A stretch of DNA of 64,000 nucleotides from Chitinivibrio alkaliphilus ACht1 (GTDB taxonomy: Bacteria > Fibrobacterota > Chitinivibrionia > Chitinivibrionales > Chitinivibrionaceae): contig NZ_ASJR01000010.1 of NCBI RefSeq assembly GCF_000474745.1, positions 44,196 to 108,195 of the forward strand. Reading direction: 5' to 3'. Position numbers and translations under genes: made by a program. This document shows positions 50,765-58,951 of the stretch, one piece after another (positions within the stretch are counted from its first letter, which is position 1; each line of letters opens with the position of its first letter). The notes beneath the pieces are model-generated. The model worked only from the letters and a program-made list of their open reading frames with translations. It ran no database searches and was not told the origin of the DNA.

Positions 50765-51662
50765 TATGAAGTTTAATCAAACTGAATCCCTCGTTGTTCG
50801 TGAGCTCATTACCCGTCTGCGGGTCTACGATGTCATGTCCCGTGATATTTATGCCGTCCGCGAAACAGACTCCATGCGCAGCGTGCAAAATCTTATGAAG
50901 GAAAAAAAGGTGTCCGGCATCCCCGTAACGGATGAAGAAGATGTCCTTCGCGGTATTATCACCGTGGATGATATTATTTATGCCCTTGATTGCAAGCATA
51001 TCGAAGAGCCCTGCGGATCGCATATGTCCGATAATGTCATATGCCTCAATGAACAGTACCCCCTGGCTGTGGCAATTTCATTTTTTGAAAAATACTCCTA
51101 TCGCCGCTACCCCGTAACAAATGAAGCGGGCAAACTTACGGGCATGATCACCGGCCGGGACATTCTCAGTAGTCTACTCTTTGAAATCAACAATGAGGTT
51201 GATAAACTTGAAGAGATGCTCCCTGAGAAAAAGGTGAAGAGCTCAGAGTATTTCTATAAGAAACACCATGTGGAATCGCGCAATATGAGTGCCGCGGGAA
51301 CGGCCTCCACGGAGATTAAAAATTTCTGCAAACGGAGTAACTTTCCCCGTCCCTTTATCCGCCGTGTCGGCGTGGCTGCCTTTGAGCTTGAAATAAATAT
51401 TGTGGTGCACTCCCAGGGTGGATCATTGACCATTATCCGTGAAGAAGACTATATTACACTGGTGGCGAAAGATTCCGGTCCCGGCATTGCAGATACGGAC
51501 AAGGCCATGGAAACGGGCTTTTCCACCGCCAACGACTGGGTGCGATCCTATGGCTTTGGCGCGGGTATGGGGCTTCCCAATATCAAGCGGGTCAGTGACG
51601 ACTTTTCCATTAACTCCTCCCCCGCAGGTACAAAGGTTACGGCAACATTTAACATTGACTGA
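50757..51662 (+). CDS. CBS-pair protein with anti-sigma-type histidine-kinase-like ATPase domain
   Basis: A 301-residue protein. Residues about 20-145 form two CBS domains (VYDVMSRDIYAVRETDS; VICLNEQYPLAVAISFFEKY), which usually bind adenosine nucleotides. Residues about 180-301 are a GHKL ATPase of the SpoIIAB/RsbW type, with the N-box region RRVGVAAFELEINIVVHS, the G1 box KDSGPGIAD and the G2 box GFGAGMGLPNIK. ATG 50757 has GGGAGA eight bases upstream. It is flanked by two DRTGG-like genes, suggesting an energy-sensing phosphoswitch. Confidence 0.88.
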   Translation: MSDMKFNQTESLVVRELITRLRVYDVMSRDIYAVRETDSMRSVQNLMKEKKVSGIPVTDEEDVLRGIITVDDIIYALDCKHIEEPCGSHMSDNVICLNEQYPLAVAISFFEKYSYRRYPVTNEAGKLTGMITGRDILSSLLFEINNEVDKLEEMLPEKKVKSSEYFYKKHHVESRNMSAAGTASTEIKNFCKRSNFPRPFIRRVGVAAFELEINIVVHSQGGSLTIIREEDYITLVAKDSGPGIADTDKAMETGFSTANDWVRSYGFGAGMGLPNIKRVSDDFSINSSPAGTKVTATFNID

Positions 51663-51671
51663 GGCAATAGT

Positions 51672-52007
51672 ATGGATGTACGTGTTCTCGAAACAATTAA
51701 GGAACTTGATCTGGTCTGCAATACTGCACGAACAGCTGAGATTCATGCAGGATATACCTCCGACCTCTTAAGCGATGTCATGGCCCATGCAGAGGAAGAC
51801 TCTGTTCTTATTACCATCCAGGCGCATAAAAACAGCGTTGCCGTTGCCTCCATAACGGGCATTGCCGCAATTATTTTCTGCAACAGCAGAACTGTTGACA
51901 CCGAAACCATTGAGGCGGCGGAAGAGGCTGAGGTAGCCCTGTTTCAAACAACCCTGAATCAGTTTCAGGCCTCCGTCCTTATCAACTCCTATCTCCAGGG
52001 AGACTAA
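51672..52007 (+). CDS. DRTGG-domain-like protein (second copy)
   Basis: A 111-residue protein similar in plan to the gene at 50405: GYTSDLLSDVMAHAEEDSVLIT, then IAAIIFCNSRTVDTETIEAAEEAEVALFQTT. It starts nine bases after the CBS-ATPase stop and ends three bases before the SDR gene. Together the three genes form a compact signalling island. In other anaerobes the same trio adjoins hydrogenase and PHP genes; here it adjoins SDR and pfp genes. Confidence 0.65.
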   Translation: MDVRVLETIKELDLVCNTARTAEIHAGYTSDLLSDVMAHAEEDSVLITIQAHKNSVAVASITGIAAIIFCNSRTVDTETIEAAEEAEVALFQTTLNQFQASVLINSYLQGD

Positions 52008-52010
52008 GCC

Positions 52011-52823
52011 ATGTCAATTGCCCTAATAACCGGTGCATCCTCTGGCATTGGCCGGGAATTTGTGCGCCAACTGGACAGCCAGGGGTTTCATGAATTGTGG
52101 ATTGTGGCACGACGCAAAGAACGGCTTGCTGCTGTTGCAGCAGAGTGCACCACCCCCACGAAAGCGATTGTGTGTGACCTCTCCCGCACAGAAGAAATTG
52201 AGAAAACCCTTCGTCCGCTCATCAAAAATGCCCCGCACCCCTTTTCCTGCGTGGTAAACAATGCGGGCTTTGGGAAGGTCGGCCGTGTTTCGCAGCTCTC
52301 ACGGGAAGGACAAATGACCATGGTTGATCTCAATTGCCGTGCCGTTGTGGCTGTCACCCATCTTGTACTGCCTTATATGGACACGTCAGGAACCCTTATC
52401 CAGGTCTCCTCGGCAGCATCCTTCGGGCCCTTGGGCGGCTTTGCCGTATATGCGGCCACGAAGGCCTTTGTCACCTCCTTCTCCCTTGCCCTTTGGGCAG
52501 AACTTGCCGAAGAGAATATTCATGTCATGGCCATGTGCCCCGGGCCAACGGAAAGTGAGTTTTCCCGCGTTGCCCATGAAGAAGGCAAAAGCCCTTCGGC
52601 AATCTTCGATAGCAAATATGCCGTTGCACCGGTGGTAGAAAAAGCCCTTCGTGATGCAGCACAGAAAAAGCGATACTCCATCTACGGCAAAAAAGAGCAG
52701 TTTCTCTTTCATCTGCGAACCCTTCTTCCTGATTCTTTCATCGCACGGGCATCCCTTAAAAAAATAGTGGGAATATCCCCGTCGCACCGCAGGAAGAATA
52801 CCCCCCCTGAAAAAACAACATAA
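52011..52823 (+). CDS. Short-chain dehydrogenase/reductase
   Basis: A 270-residue classical SDR. The NAD(P)-binding motif TGASSGIG is at 8-15, NNAG is in the middle (VVNNAGFGKVG), and the catalytic Tyr and Lys lie in YAATKAF. The substrate cannot be predicted. Ribosome site GGAGA precedes the ATG. It is transcribed with the DRTGG island and pfp. Confidence 0.88.
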   Translation: MSIALITGASSGIGREFVRQLDSQGFHELWIVARRKERLAAVAAECTTPTKAIVCDLSRTEEIEKTLRPLIKNAPHPFSCVVNNAGFGKVGRVSQLSREGQMTMVDLNCRAVVAVTHLVLPYMDTSGTLIQVSSAASFGPLGGFAVYAATKAFVTSFSLALWAELAEENIHVMAMCPGPTESEFSRVAHEEGKSPSAIFDSKYAVAPVVEKALRDAAQKKRYSIYGKKEQFLFHLRTLLPDSFIARASLKKIVGISPSHRRKNTPPEKTT

Positions 52824-52848
52824 TCATTTTTAACAAACGAGGTTTACC

Positions 52849-54075
52849 ATGACAGTAAAACGAGTAGCTCTTCTTACCGCCGGCGGGTTGGCCCCCTGCC
52901 TCTCATCTGCCGTTGGCGGACTTATCGAGCGGTATACTGAGATCGCTCCTGAAGTTGAAATAATCGCCTATAAGGGTGGCTATAAAGGACTTCTTCTTGG
53001 AGAGTACTACACGGTGACAGCGGGGATTCGTGAAAATGCACGATTCCTCCATGAGCACGGTGGAAGCCCCATCGGAAACAGCCGGGTGAAACTGACCAAC
53101 GTAAAAGACTGCGTTGCCAGAAAGCTGGTAAAGGAAGGACAAAACCCTCTGAACGTTGCGGCGGAACAGCTTACCAAAGACGGCGTTGATGTGCTCCATA
53201 CCATTGGCGGCGACGACACAAACACCACCGCTGCAGATCTTGCCAAATACCTCAAGGAAAACGAATACGACTTGACCGTTGTGGGGCTTCCCAAAACCAT
53301 CGATAACGACGTATTCCCCATTCGTCAATCCCTTGGTGCCTGGACTGCTGCTGAAGAGGGTGCAAAGTTTTTTGAGAATGTTGTGGCAGAGCATAATGCA
53401 AACCCACGCATGCTCATTATCCATGAGGTAATGGGACGAAACTGTGGATGGCTTACGGCTGCCACAGCAGTGGAATACCGCTCCATCCTTCAGGGCGAAA
53501 ACTTTCTTCCTGCCCTGGGCCTTTCTCAGGAACGCAAAGATGTCCACGGCGTATTCATTCCAGAAATGGATGTAGATATTAAGGCTGAGGCCAAACGGCT
53601 GAAAAAGATTATGGACACCCATGATGGCGTAAATATATTTATTTCTGAGGGTGCAGGAGTTGACGCAATTATTAAAGAAAAAGAGGAGCAGGGTGAACAA
53701 ATTGAGCGTGATGCCTTTGGCCACGTAAAATTAGACACCATTAATCCTGGTAAGTGGTTTGGCAACCAATTTGCGGAGATGCTCGGTGCTGAAAAGGTGC
53801 TCGTACAGAAGTCGGGCTATTTTTCCCGTGCCGCCCGTGCCAACACACGAGATCTTAATCTGATTAAAAGCTGCACCGATCTTGCTGTTGAGTGTGCCCT
53901 ACGCGGTGAAAGCGGCGTAATTGGCCATGATGAAGATCAGGATAATCGCTTGCGTGCCATTGAGTTTGAGCGTATTGCCGGAGGAAAACCCTTCGACATT
54001 GATCAGCCGTGGTTTGGCGACTTGCTGAAAAGCATCGATCAGAAAAAAGGTAAAAAGGTTGATACCAGCCATTAA
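52849..54075 (+). CDS. pfp: Pyrophosphate-dependent 6-phosphofructokinase
   Basis: A 408-residue phosphofructokinase that uses PPi, reversible and typical of fermentative anaerobes. The GGDDT motif (near 123-127) has the Asp that selects PPi over ATP, and PKTIDND follows near 145. MGRNCGWLT lies in the fructose-6-phosphate region. GAGG lies seven bases before the ATG. A strong terminator follows directly. No ATP-dependent Pfk is in the window. Confidence 0.93.
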   Translation: MTVKRVALLTAGGLAPCLSSAVGGLIERYTEIAPEVEIIAYKGGYKGLLLGEYYTVTAGIRENARFLHEHGGSPIGNSRVKLTNVKDCVARKLVKEGQNPLNVAAEQLTKDGVDVLHTIGGDDTNTTAADLAKYLKENEYDLTVVGLPKTIDNDVFPIRQSLGAWTAAEEGAKFFENVVAEHNANPRMLIIHEVMGRNCGWLTAATAVEYRSILQGENFLPALGLSQERKDVHGVFIPEMDVDIKAEAKRLKKIMDTHDGVNIFISEGAGVDAIIKEKEEQGEQIERDAFGHVKLDTINPGKWFGNQFAEMLGAEKVLVQKSGYFSRAARANTRDLNLIKSCTDLAVECALRGESGVIGHDEDQDNRLRAIEFERIAGGKPFDIDQPWFGDLLKSIDQKKGKKVDTSH

Positions 54076-54084
54076 GCTATTTCT

Positions 54085-54114
54085 GGGGAGGAGCTTCCTC
54101 CTCCCCGTTTTTTT
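54085..54114 (+). terminator. Strong intrinsic terminator after pfp
   Basis: GGGGAGGAG and CTCCTCCCC form a perfect 9-bp GC-rich stem with a CTTC tetraloop, then G and seven T. It begins ten bases after the pfp stop and should end the DRTGG-SDR-pfp transcript. Confidence 0.92.
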
Positions 54115-54126
54115 CCTGGAGTACCC

Positions 54127-54540
54127 ATGACCTCTCGCATACTTCTCCTCATTTTCTGTTCTCTCATGGCTGTCGGGGCATATCCGCACACCTCAAAACA
54201 CGCCCTCGACTGGGCTGGAACCTATACGGGAACATGTCCTGACGAAGCAGGTGAAGTACTCCTTCGTCTCACCTTGGAATACGACCATACCTTTACAAAA
54301 GAGCGCATCACCGACACGACCCAGCAGGATATTTCCGGAACCCTGGAGTGGTTTGACGATGGATTGCGCATACGCCTCATAGGGCCAGATACAACCACCG
54401 TGCTTTCTGCACATGTTGGCGAAAACAGGCTTTTTCTTCTCACCGATGCGGGAGAACACCACGCCCCCAGCCTCTGGGAGCATCCCTCCTTAGAAAAAGA
54501 ACTTCCCCAAGACTCCACGCTCCCCGAGTGTACGCAGTAA
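54127..54540 (+). CDS. NlpE-like exported protein
   Basis: A 137-residue protein with an N-terminal signal peptide (RILLLIFCSLMAVGAYP). It carries a beta-barrel block, LDWAGTYTGTCPDEAGEVLLRLTL, that matches the start of NlpE N-terminal domains (copper stress lipoproteins). The usual lipobox Cys is not clear, and the CxxC of classical NlpE is replaced by a single Cys. It starts 13 bases after the pfp terminator, so it may be read through or have its own promoter. Periplasmic role inferred. Confidence 0.65.
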   Translation: MTSRILLLIFCSLMAVGAYPHTSKHALDWAGTYTGTCPDEAGEVLLRLTLEYDHTFTKERITDTTQQDISGTLEWFDDGLRIRLIGPDTTTVLSAHVGENRLFLLTDAGEHHAPSLWEHPSLEKELPQDSTLPECTQ

Positions 54541-54716
54541 CCACTCCCTCCCATTACCAGAGAAGACACCTGAGCCTGTCAAAGGAACCGGAGTATATCG
54601 AAATTGCCGGAGAATGACCATGGGGCTTCGTATGATTATTGAGAAGAAAGGGTGAAATCTATACAACAATGTAGTATACTGAATGTAATTCTTTCATATA
54701 AAAGGAGATGCTTCAA

Positions 54717-55127
54717 ATGAACAATAACGTGTATATCATGTAGAAAGAGATAAATGATACCGGAATAATTCTTATTGATGATCAGCATAAGGGAATAGTC
54801 TCGTTGATAAACACCCTGCACTTTTCAATATGTAATAAGCAGGATCATACATTTCAAAAATCCCTTATAGATGCTATAGAGAATTACACAAAAATACATT
54901 TTCAGACAGAGGAACACCTCCTTGAAAAATCCAATTACCCGGAGTTGGCCTCTCACCGCAAATTACATGATGAGTTAGCCATACGCAGAGAACACATTAA
55001 TAAAGAATTTATTGACCATGATGACTATGTAACTCTTTTACAATTTTTGAAGGAATGGTGGACAAACCATATTAATAAAGATGACATGGAGTATGTGTCG
55101 CACGTCATGGAATATATACACAATTAA
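54717..55127 (+). pseudogene. Bacteriohemerythrin interrupted by an amber codon
   Basis: A 136-codon frame from ATG 54717 (AGGAG nine bases upstream) encodes an oxygen-carrying hemerythrin domain. Codon 9 is TAG (54741-54743) where the family has Trp (MWKE...GIILIDDQHKG). The iron-ligand pattern after the stop is intact: DQHK, IHFQTEEH, HRKLHDE, and HINKDD near the C-terminus. Starting after the stop, at the TTG 54804, would lose the first His. One base change (TGG to TAG) explains it. Either a recent nonsense mutation, a suppressed stop, or a sequence error. Confidence 0.75.
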
Positions 55128-55304
55128 GATGTGCAGGAAGTTACTACGCAACGAAAGAGTATCCCCACGGTTCTATGTTACATGGAAATCAGAGGTGTAG
55201 TAAGCAGCAGTGGTGCATTTCTGAGGAGAAACGTAATCGAATCCGGACGGTTCGGGGCACTGGCGATTCCCTTTGTAACATGTATGCTCCAAAGTATTCA
55301 TTAG

Positions 55305-55571
55305 GCACTGTTGGAACTGGAAGTCACCCCCGAAGTCAAGAGGCTGATTGAAGCAATCTCCGGAGAGATGAGCAAAAAATCCCTTATGAATGAATGGAGG
55401 CTCAAAGATGAGAAAAACTTCAGGGAAAGATATGTAGGGCCCGCTATTAAAGGATGATTTCTTGAGAGAACAATCCCGGAAAAACCCAACAGCCGGTTAC
55501 AAAAATATCGTCTCACCGCCAAAAGGATTGAGCTTTTGAAAAAGATTGAAGAAAGTTATGGTAGGTACTAA
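55305..55571 (+). pseudogene. Remnant of a Fic-family-type C-terminal winged-helix domain
   Basis: The plus-strand frame from 55305 reads VTPEVKRLIEAISGEMSKK, then LKDEKNFRERYVGPAIKG, a TGA at 55455-55457, and then ERTIPEKPNSRLQKYRLT. This is the conserved C-terminal module found in many Fic-domain and ATP-binding transcription-regulator-like proteins. It has no start, no upstream catalytic domain, and one internal stop. The last bases overlap the possible start of the esterase gene. The 177 bases before it (55128-55304) hold nothing I recognise. Confidence 0.7.
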
Positions 55572-56571
55572 GCAGCAATACCGGGGCAATGCACACGTGA
55601 AGGTGTTGCAGTTTCTCCTTCTGACCGTGTCGGCCCTCCTCATCTGCGGATGTACCAGTTCAGGCATCGTGGATTCAGATTCCCTCCGTTTTGGGTGGCA
55701 CGAAGCTGTCCTTGAGCACCAGGATCTGGATCGGGAGTTTCGTTTTTATATACCCGAATCTGTCAGCAAAACCCCTCCCGTGGTCGTGCTGCTTCACGGG
55801 GGCAGCCAGAATATGGATGCCCTGTTTGAGCCGGAGGCCGGCGGGACACAGGAGTGGGAGCATATCGCCGATGATGAAGGGGTGGTGTTATTTGTCCCCA
55901 ATGGGACACAAGGTGAAAGCGGATCTCCGGCGGAAGACAGCAGAAACTGGAATGATTGCCGCCCCGAAACGCAGGGCAAACCGGGGGCGGATGACTCCGG
56001 ATTTATTCTCTCAATGCTCGACTGGGCTGCGGCCCATTTTGCCGGGCATGATATCTCCTTGAATATGGACCGTGTCTTTGCCACGGGGGCATCCAACGGT
56101 GGAATGATGTCGTACCGTCTGGCACGGGAATATCCGGAGCGATTTGCCGCAATAGGTGCATTCATAGCCAATCTTCCCAGCCCGTCAGAATGTTCCGGGG
56201 CACACACCCCCGTACCAACGCTCATTGTGAACGGCACAGAGGATATCATCATGCCCTTTGAGGGCGGAAGCATACTGGGAGGACGCGGTAAAGTGATGTC
56301 CGCTGAAGCAACCAGAGACCACTGGATAGACGTCAACAATGCTGATACGTCAGATCCCGAAATCACCCGGCTCCCCGATCTGGATCCTGATGACGGCAGC
56401 GTGGTTATCTGTGAATATTACCGTGCAGAACATTTTGGTGCCCCTGTGCAGTTTTGCCGTGTTGAAGGGGGCGGACATACCATGCCGTCCATCAATCACC
56501 CCATTGCTCTGGGCAGGCAGAATCGTGATGTGGAGGGTGCCCGTTTGGCGTGGGAGTTTTTAAAAAGTTAA
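55558..56571 (+). CDS. Secreted lipoprotein esterase, PHB depolymerase/CE1-like
   Basis: A 337-residue alpha/beta hydrolase. A lipoprotein signal (LQFLLLTVSALLICGC) gives an acylated Cys. The oxyanion block VVLLHGGSQN, the nucleophile elbow GASNGGM (Ser) and the C-terminal GGGHTMP (His) match the LpqC/PHB depolymerase and feruloyl-esterase group. It probably removes acyl groups from polysaccharide or polyester outside the cell. The start is uncertain: ATG 55558 has no good ribosome site, and GTG 55597 after GGGG gives a shorter, more normal signal peptide. Confidence 0.85.
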   Translation: MVGTKQQYRGNAHVKVLQFLLLTVSALLICGCTSSGIVDSDSLRFGWHEAVLEHQDLDREFRFYIPESVSKTPPVVVLLHGGSQNMDALFEPEAGGTQEWEHIADDEGVVLFVPNGTQGESGSPAEDSRNWNDCRPETQGKPGADDSGFILSMLDWAAAHFAGHDISLNMDRVFATGASNGGMMSYRLAREYPERFAAIGAFIANLPSPSECSGAHTPVPTLIVNGTEDIIMPFEGGSILGGRGKVMSAEATRDHWIDVNNADTSDPEITRLPDLDPDDGSVVICEYYRAEHFGAPVQFCRVEGGGHTMPSINHPIALGRQNRDVEGARLAWEFLKS

Positions 56572-56745
56572 GTGATAGCCTATGCCATGGGGGTACACCT
56601 GTACAGCGGTCTCTGCTCAGGCAACAGCCATATCCTGTCTGTTTTGGGCTATTCAGACTTTCACGGCAGGCATGGCATACTTTTTTGTTGCAAAAAGATG
56701 TATATTGTCATACTGTATGTGAATGATTCGTGAAAGGAGCACACC

Positions 56746-57084
56746 ATGGCCAGCAAATATTGTGTGAACTGTGAAAGACAGGTGGAGGCAAGACGGCACA
56801 TAGGCTTTGGAACAGTTATATTACTATTTATTACAAGTGGGTTCTGGCTGTTGACAATACCCTTTTATCCACTACGATGTCCAATTTGTAAGGGGACAGG
56901 TTTTAGAGCCCGGCCACCGGCGAAGAAAAAGGATACCTCTGCAGCTTCTCAGCCCCGGCACACTCCCATTCAAAACCATGATCCAATGGAACAGATAAAA
57001 AAATTACAGGAATTGAAGGAAGCCGGAGCAATAACAGCAGACGAATGTAATGAGAAGAAAAAGAAGTTACTGGATACCATTTAA
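56746..57084 (+). CDS. Zinc-ribbon membrane protein with SHOCT domain
   Basis: A 112-residue protein. It has CVNC near the N-terminus, one hydrophobic segment (TVILLFITSGFWLLTIPFYPL, about residues 24-44), then CPIC completing a possible zinc ribbon. A low-complexity linker and a C-terminal SHOCT motif follow (MEQIKKLQELKEAGAITADE). SHOCT is a short oligomerisation module. GAAAGGAG precedes the ATG. Function unknown. It lies between the esterase and the three-gene cassette. Confidence 0.78.
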   Translation: MASKYCVNCERQVEARRHIGFGTVILLFITSGFWLLTIPFYPLRCPICKGTGFRARPPAKKKDTSAASQPRHTPIQNHDPMEQIKKLQELKEAGAITADECNEKKKKLLDTI

Positions 57085-57364
57085 TACCCGCACCTCATTT
57101 CTACAGGAAGCACCCCCGTATAGGGTGAACATGTACCGCATGTGGTATCTCAATATTATTTTTCTCAAAATCATAGTGGCCGGTACGTTCCAGTAAACCC
57201 TTGACCTGGTAACCCCCGTTATTTGAACGAAAGATTATTCACCCTTTAATTTCATATTTCCGAATATATTTTTCAATAATTGATTAAGTAAATATCGTTC
57301 AATCACCCAATTTATTGTCTCAACTGAAGAGCAAGTTGAATATGATAAAGGAGCATTTAAAGAC
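57085..57364. other. Intergenic region before the three-gene cassette
   Basis: 280 bases. On the minus strand, about 57103-57203 reads GYQVKGLLERTGHYDFEK followed by about 20 more codons and a stop, which looks like the end of a decayed gene (no family fixed). The rest, 57230-57360, is AT-rich and would carry the promoter of the cassette. AAAGGAG stands ten bases before its first ATG. No terminator hairpin was seen after the SHOCT gene. Confidence 0.4.
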
Positions 57365-58951
57365 ATGCCAGTATTAAAGAACGGAGAATGGGAAGCGCCA
57401 TTCTGGGGTTCACCAAAGAGTTTCATCACCGGACAGGACATGCTTGGCATGCAGAATACTTCCATCGCCACCTATTCAGCCTTGCTCCCCGGTCTCACAA
57501 ACCTTACCCGGAGAATTCGGTATTATGGTTTCTACATGTGGCTCCTTGAGCAGTACGCCGAAACAGAGGGAAAGGTAAGTGTCTCAGCGTTTCGACAATT
57601 CATACGACGTGGGGAATTGATTTTTGCGTTTATGATGGCGGACACCCACACGGAAGAAAACGGCATTGTCGGAATCTCATACGCGCAAAATCACCTCAAG
57701 CAAAACAGCAATCCCATTAATATTGCTGCCGGTGCGGACCGTAAAAATGAAAATACCTACTGGAAATACTCTGCCGGGGCATTCGGTCAATACTATCAGG
57801 GTGCCCTATCAGCTATTGGATTGATCGCACCAAGTGAAAATGAAAGCAGGATCCCTGTATGCACAGCAGATTATGGCCGTAAGCTCGCAAAGTCGTTCGA
57901 GTCAACCATTGCTAAAGATACACGAGACCGATATATCGATGCTATTAAAGAAGGAAAAGTTACCCGGGAAGAACTGACAGACTTTGGCAAAGAATTTTCG
58001 ACAACGGCAATAAAACCACATTCCCCGGAATGGGAATTCTATATCGATATGCTCTTTGGGAAAGACCTTCCAACCGTGAAAGCTCCAAGCGGGCATACAA
58101 AATTCAGAGTTGAGACGATACTGCTCTATCTGGGATATCTTAAAAAAAGCAAACAATTCGAATCTGCCGGTTCATTTCCGGTAAGTTTTCATTACCGACT
58201 GTGGAAGGAAGAACCCTTTATCGGATATACGGCATACACAGGGTGGCATTATTATGCCCTGAATGAGTTTGCCCATTATAGTCTTGAAACGATACTCTGG
58301 GCATGTCTTGTTCAACTCAAAAATGAAGGACCGGTCTCTTTATCCTTTTTTATTGAAAGTTTTACCGACAAAACACTCACCGCACTGGATACAATCTCTT
58401 CCAGTTATGGCGATGCACGCACATTAGCATTTGCATCTTTTGCGGAAAATTTATACACCACAGGATTTACACCTTCACAATATACAGACAATATCAAACA
58501 TACCAATGAAGATAAGCCGTATAATGGTATAGCCTACGCCCTGCATGTGCTTGCTCAAATCTATTGGCATGACAAAACAGAAATTTCCAAATTGAACACT
58601 TATGTCCGGAAGCACGGCATGTGTCGGGACGGTGATGTCACCGAATTGCTCAAGTGGGTGGAGAAGAATGAAAATCTCCCTATACCGCAGTTTTTCCGAA
58701 AGCTGCTGCTTCAGCATGTTATCAATCGGCATATCGAAGTTGCTATGCGGAAAATGCGCAATCGCAATGAGAATACTATAAAATTCACTCTTGAAGACAA
58801 CATCTTGAGCATCACAGGCAAGACAATGGAGCCGGTCTGGACCGGTCCACGGCTTAAATCATTGCACCAATTCCTTGTGGACCTGAAGCTGGTTAGGAAT
58901 AATACCCTTTTGCCATTAGGAGAAAATTTACTCAGAGAGCATTTGAAATGA
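57365..58951 (+). CDS. Unknown protein A of PLD cassette (528 aa)
   Basis: A 528-residue soluble protein with no domain I recognise. The N-terminus has a striking block, FWGSPKSFITGQDMLGMQN, then SALLPGLTNLTRRIRYYGFY, which looks like a conserved structural core. The C-terminal 200 residues are helical. There is no signal peptide, Walker motif or obvious nuclease motif. AAAGGAG lies before the ATG at a spacing of 11. The stop overlaps the next gene's ATG by four bases, so the two products are made together. It is uncharacterised, with a possible role in a defence-like system. Confidence 0.72.
   Translation: MPVLKNGEWEAPFWGSPKSFITGQDMLGMQNTSIATYSALLPGLTNLTRRIRYYGFYMWLLEQYAETEGKVSVSAFRQFIRRGELIFAFMMADTHTEENGIVGISYAQNHLKQNSNPINIAAGADRKNENTYWKYSAGAFGQYYQGALSAIGLIAPSENESRIPVCTADYGRKLAKSFESTIAKDTRDRYIDAIKEGKVTREELTDFGKEFSTTAIKPHSPEWEFYIDMLFGKDLPTVKAPSGHTKFRVETILLYLGYLKKSKQFESAGSFPVSFHYRLWKEEPFIGYTAYTGWHYYALNEFAHYSLETILWACLVQLKNEGPVSLSFFIESFTDKTLTALDTISSSYGDARTLAFASFAENLYTTGFTPSQYTDNIKHTNEDKPYNGIAYALHVLAQIYWHDKTEISKLNTYVRKHGMCRDGDVTELLKWVEKNENLPIPQFFRKLLLQHVINRHIEVAMRKMRNRNENTIKFTLEDNILSITGKTMEPVWTGPRLKSLHQFLVDLKLVRNNTLLPLGENLLREHLK

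Noticed and set aside
52903..53724. A 273-codon open frame on the minus strand
   Set aside because: It is antisense to the well-supported pfp gene and resembles no family; a shadow frame.
55794..56366. A 190-codon open frame on the minus strand
   Set aside because: It is antisense to the esterase gene; shadow frame.
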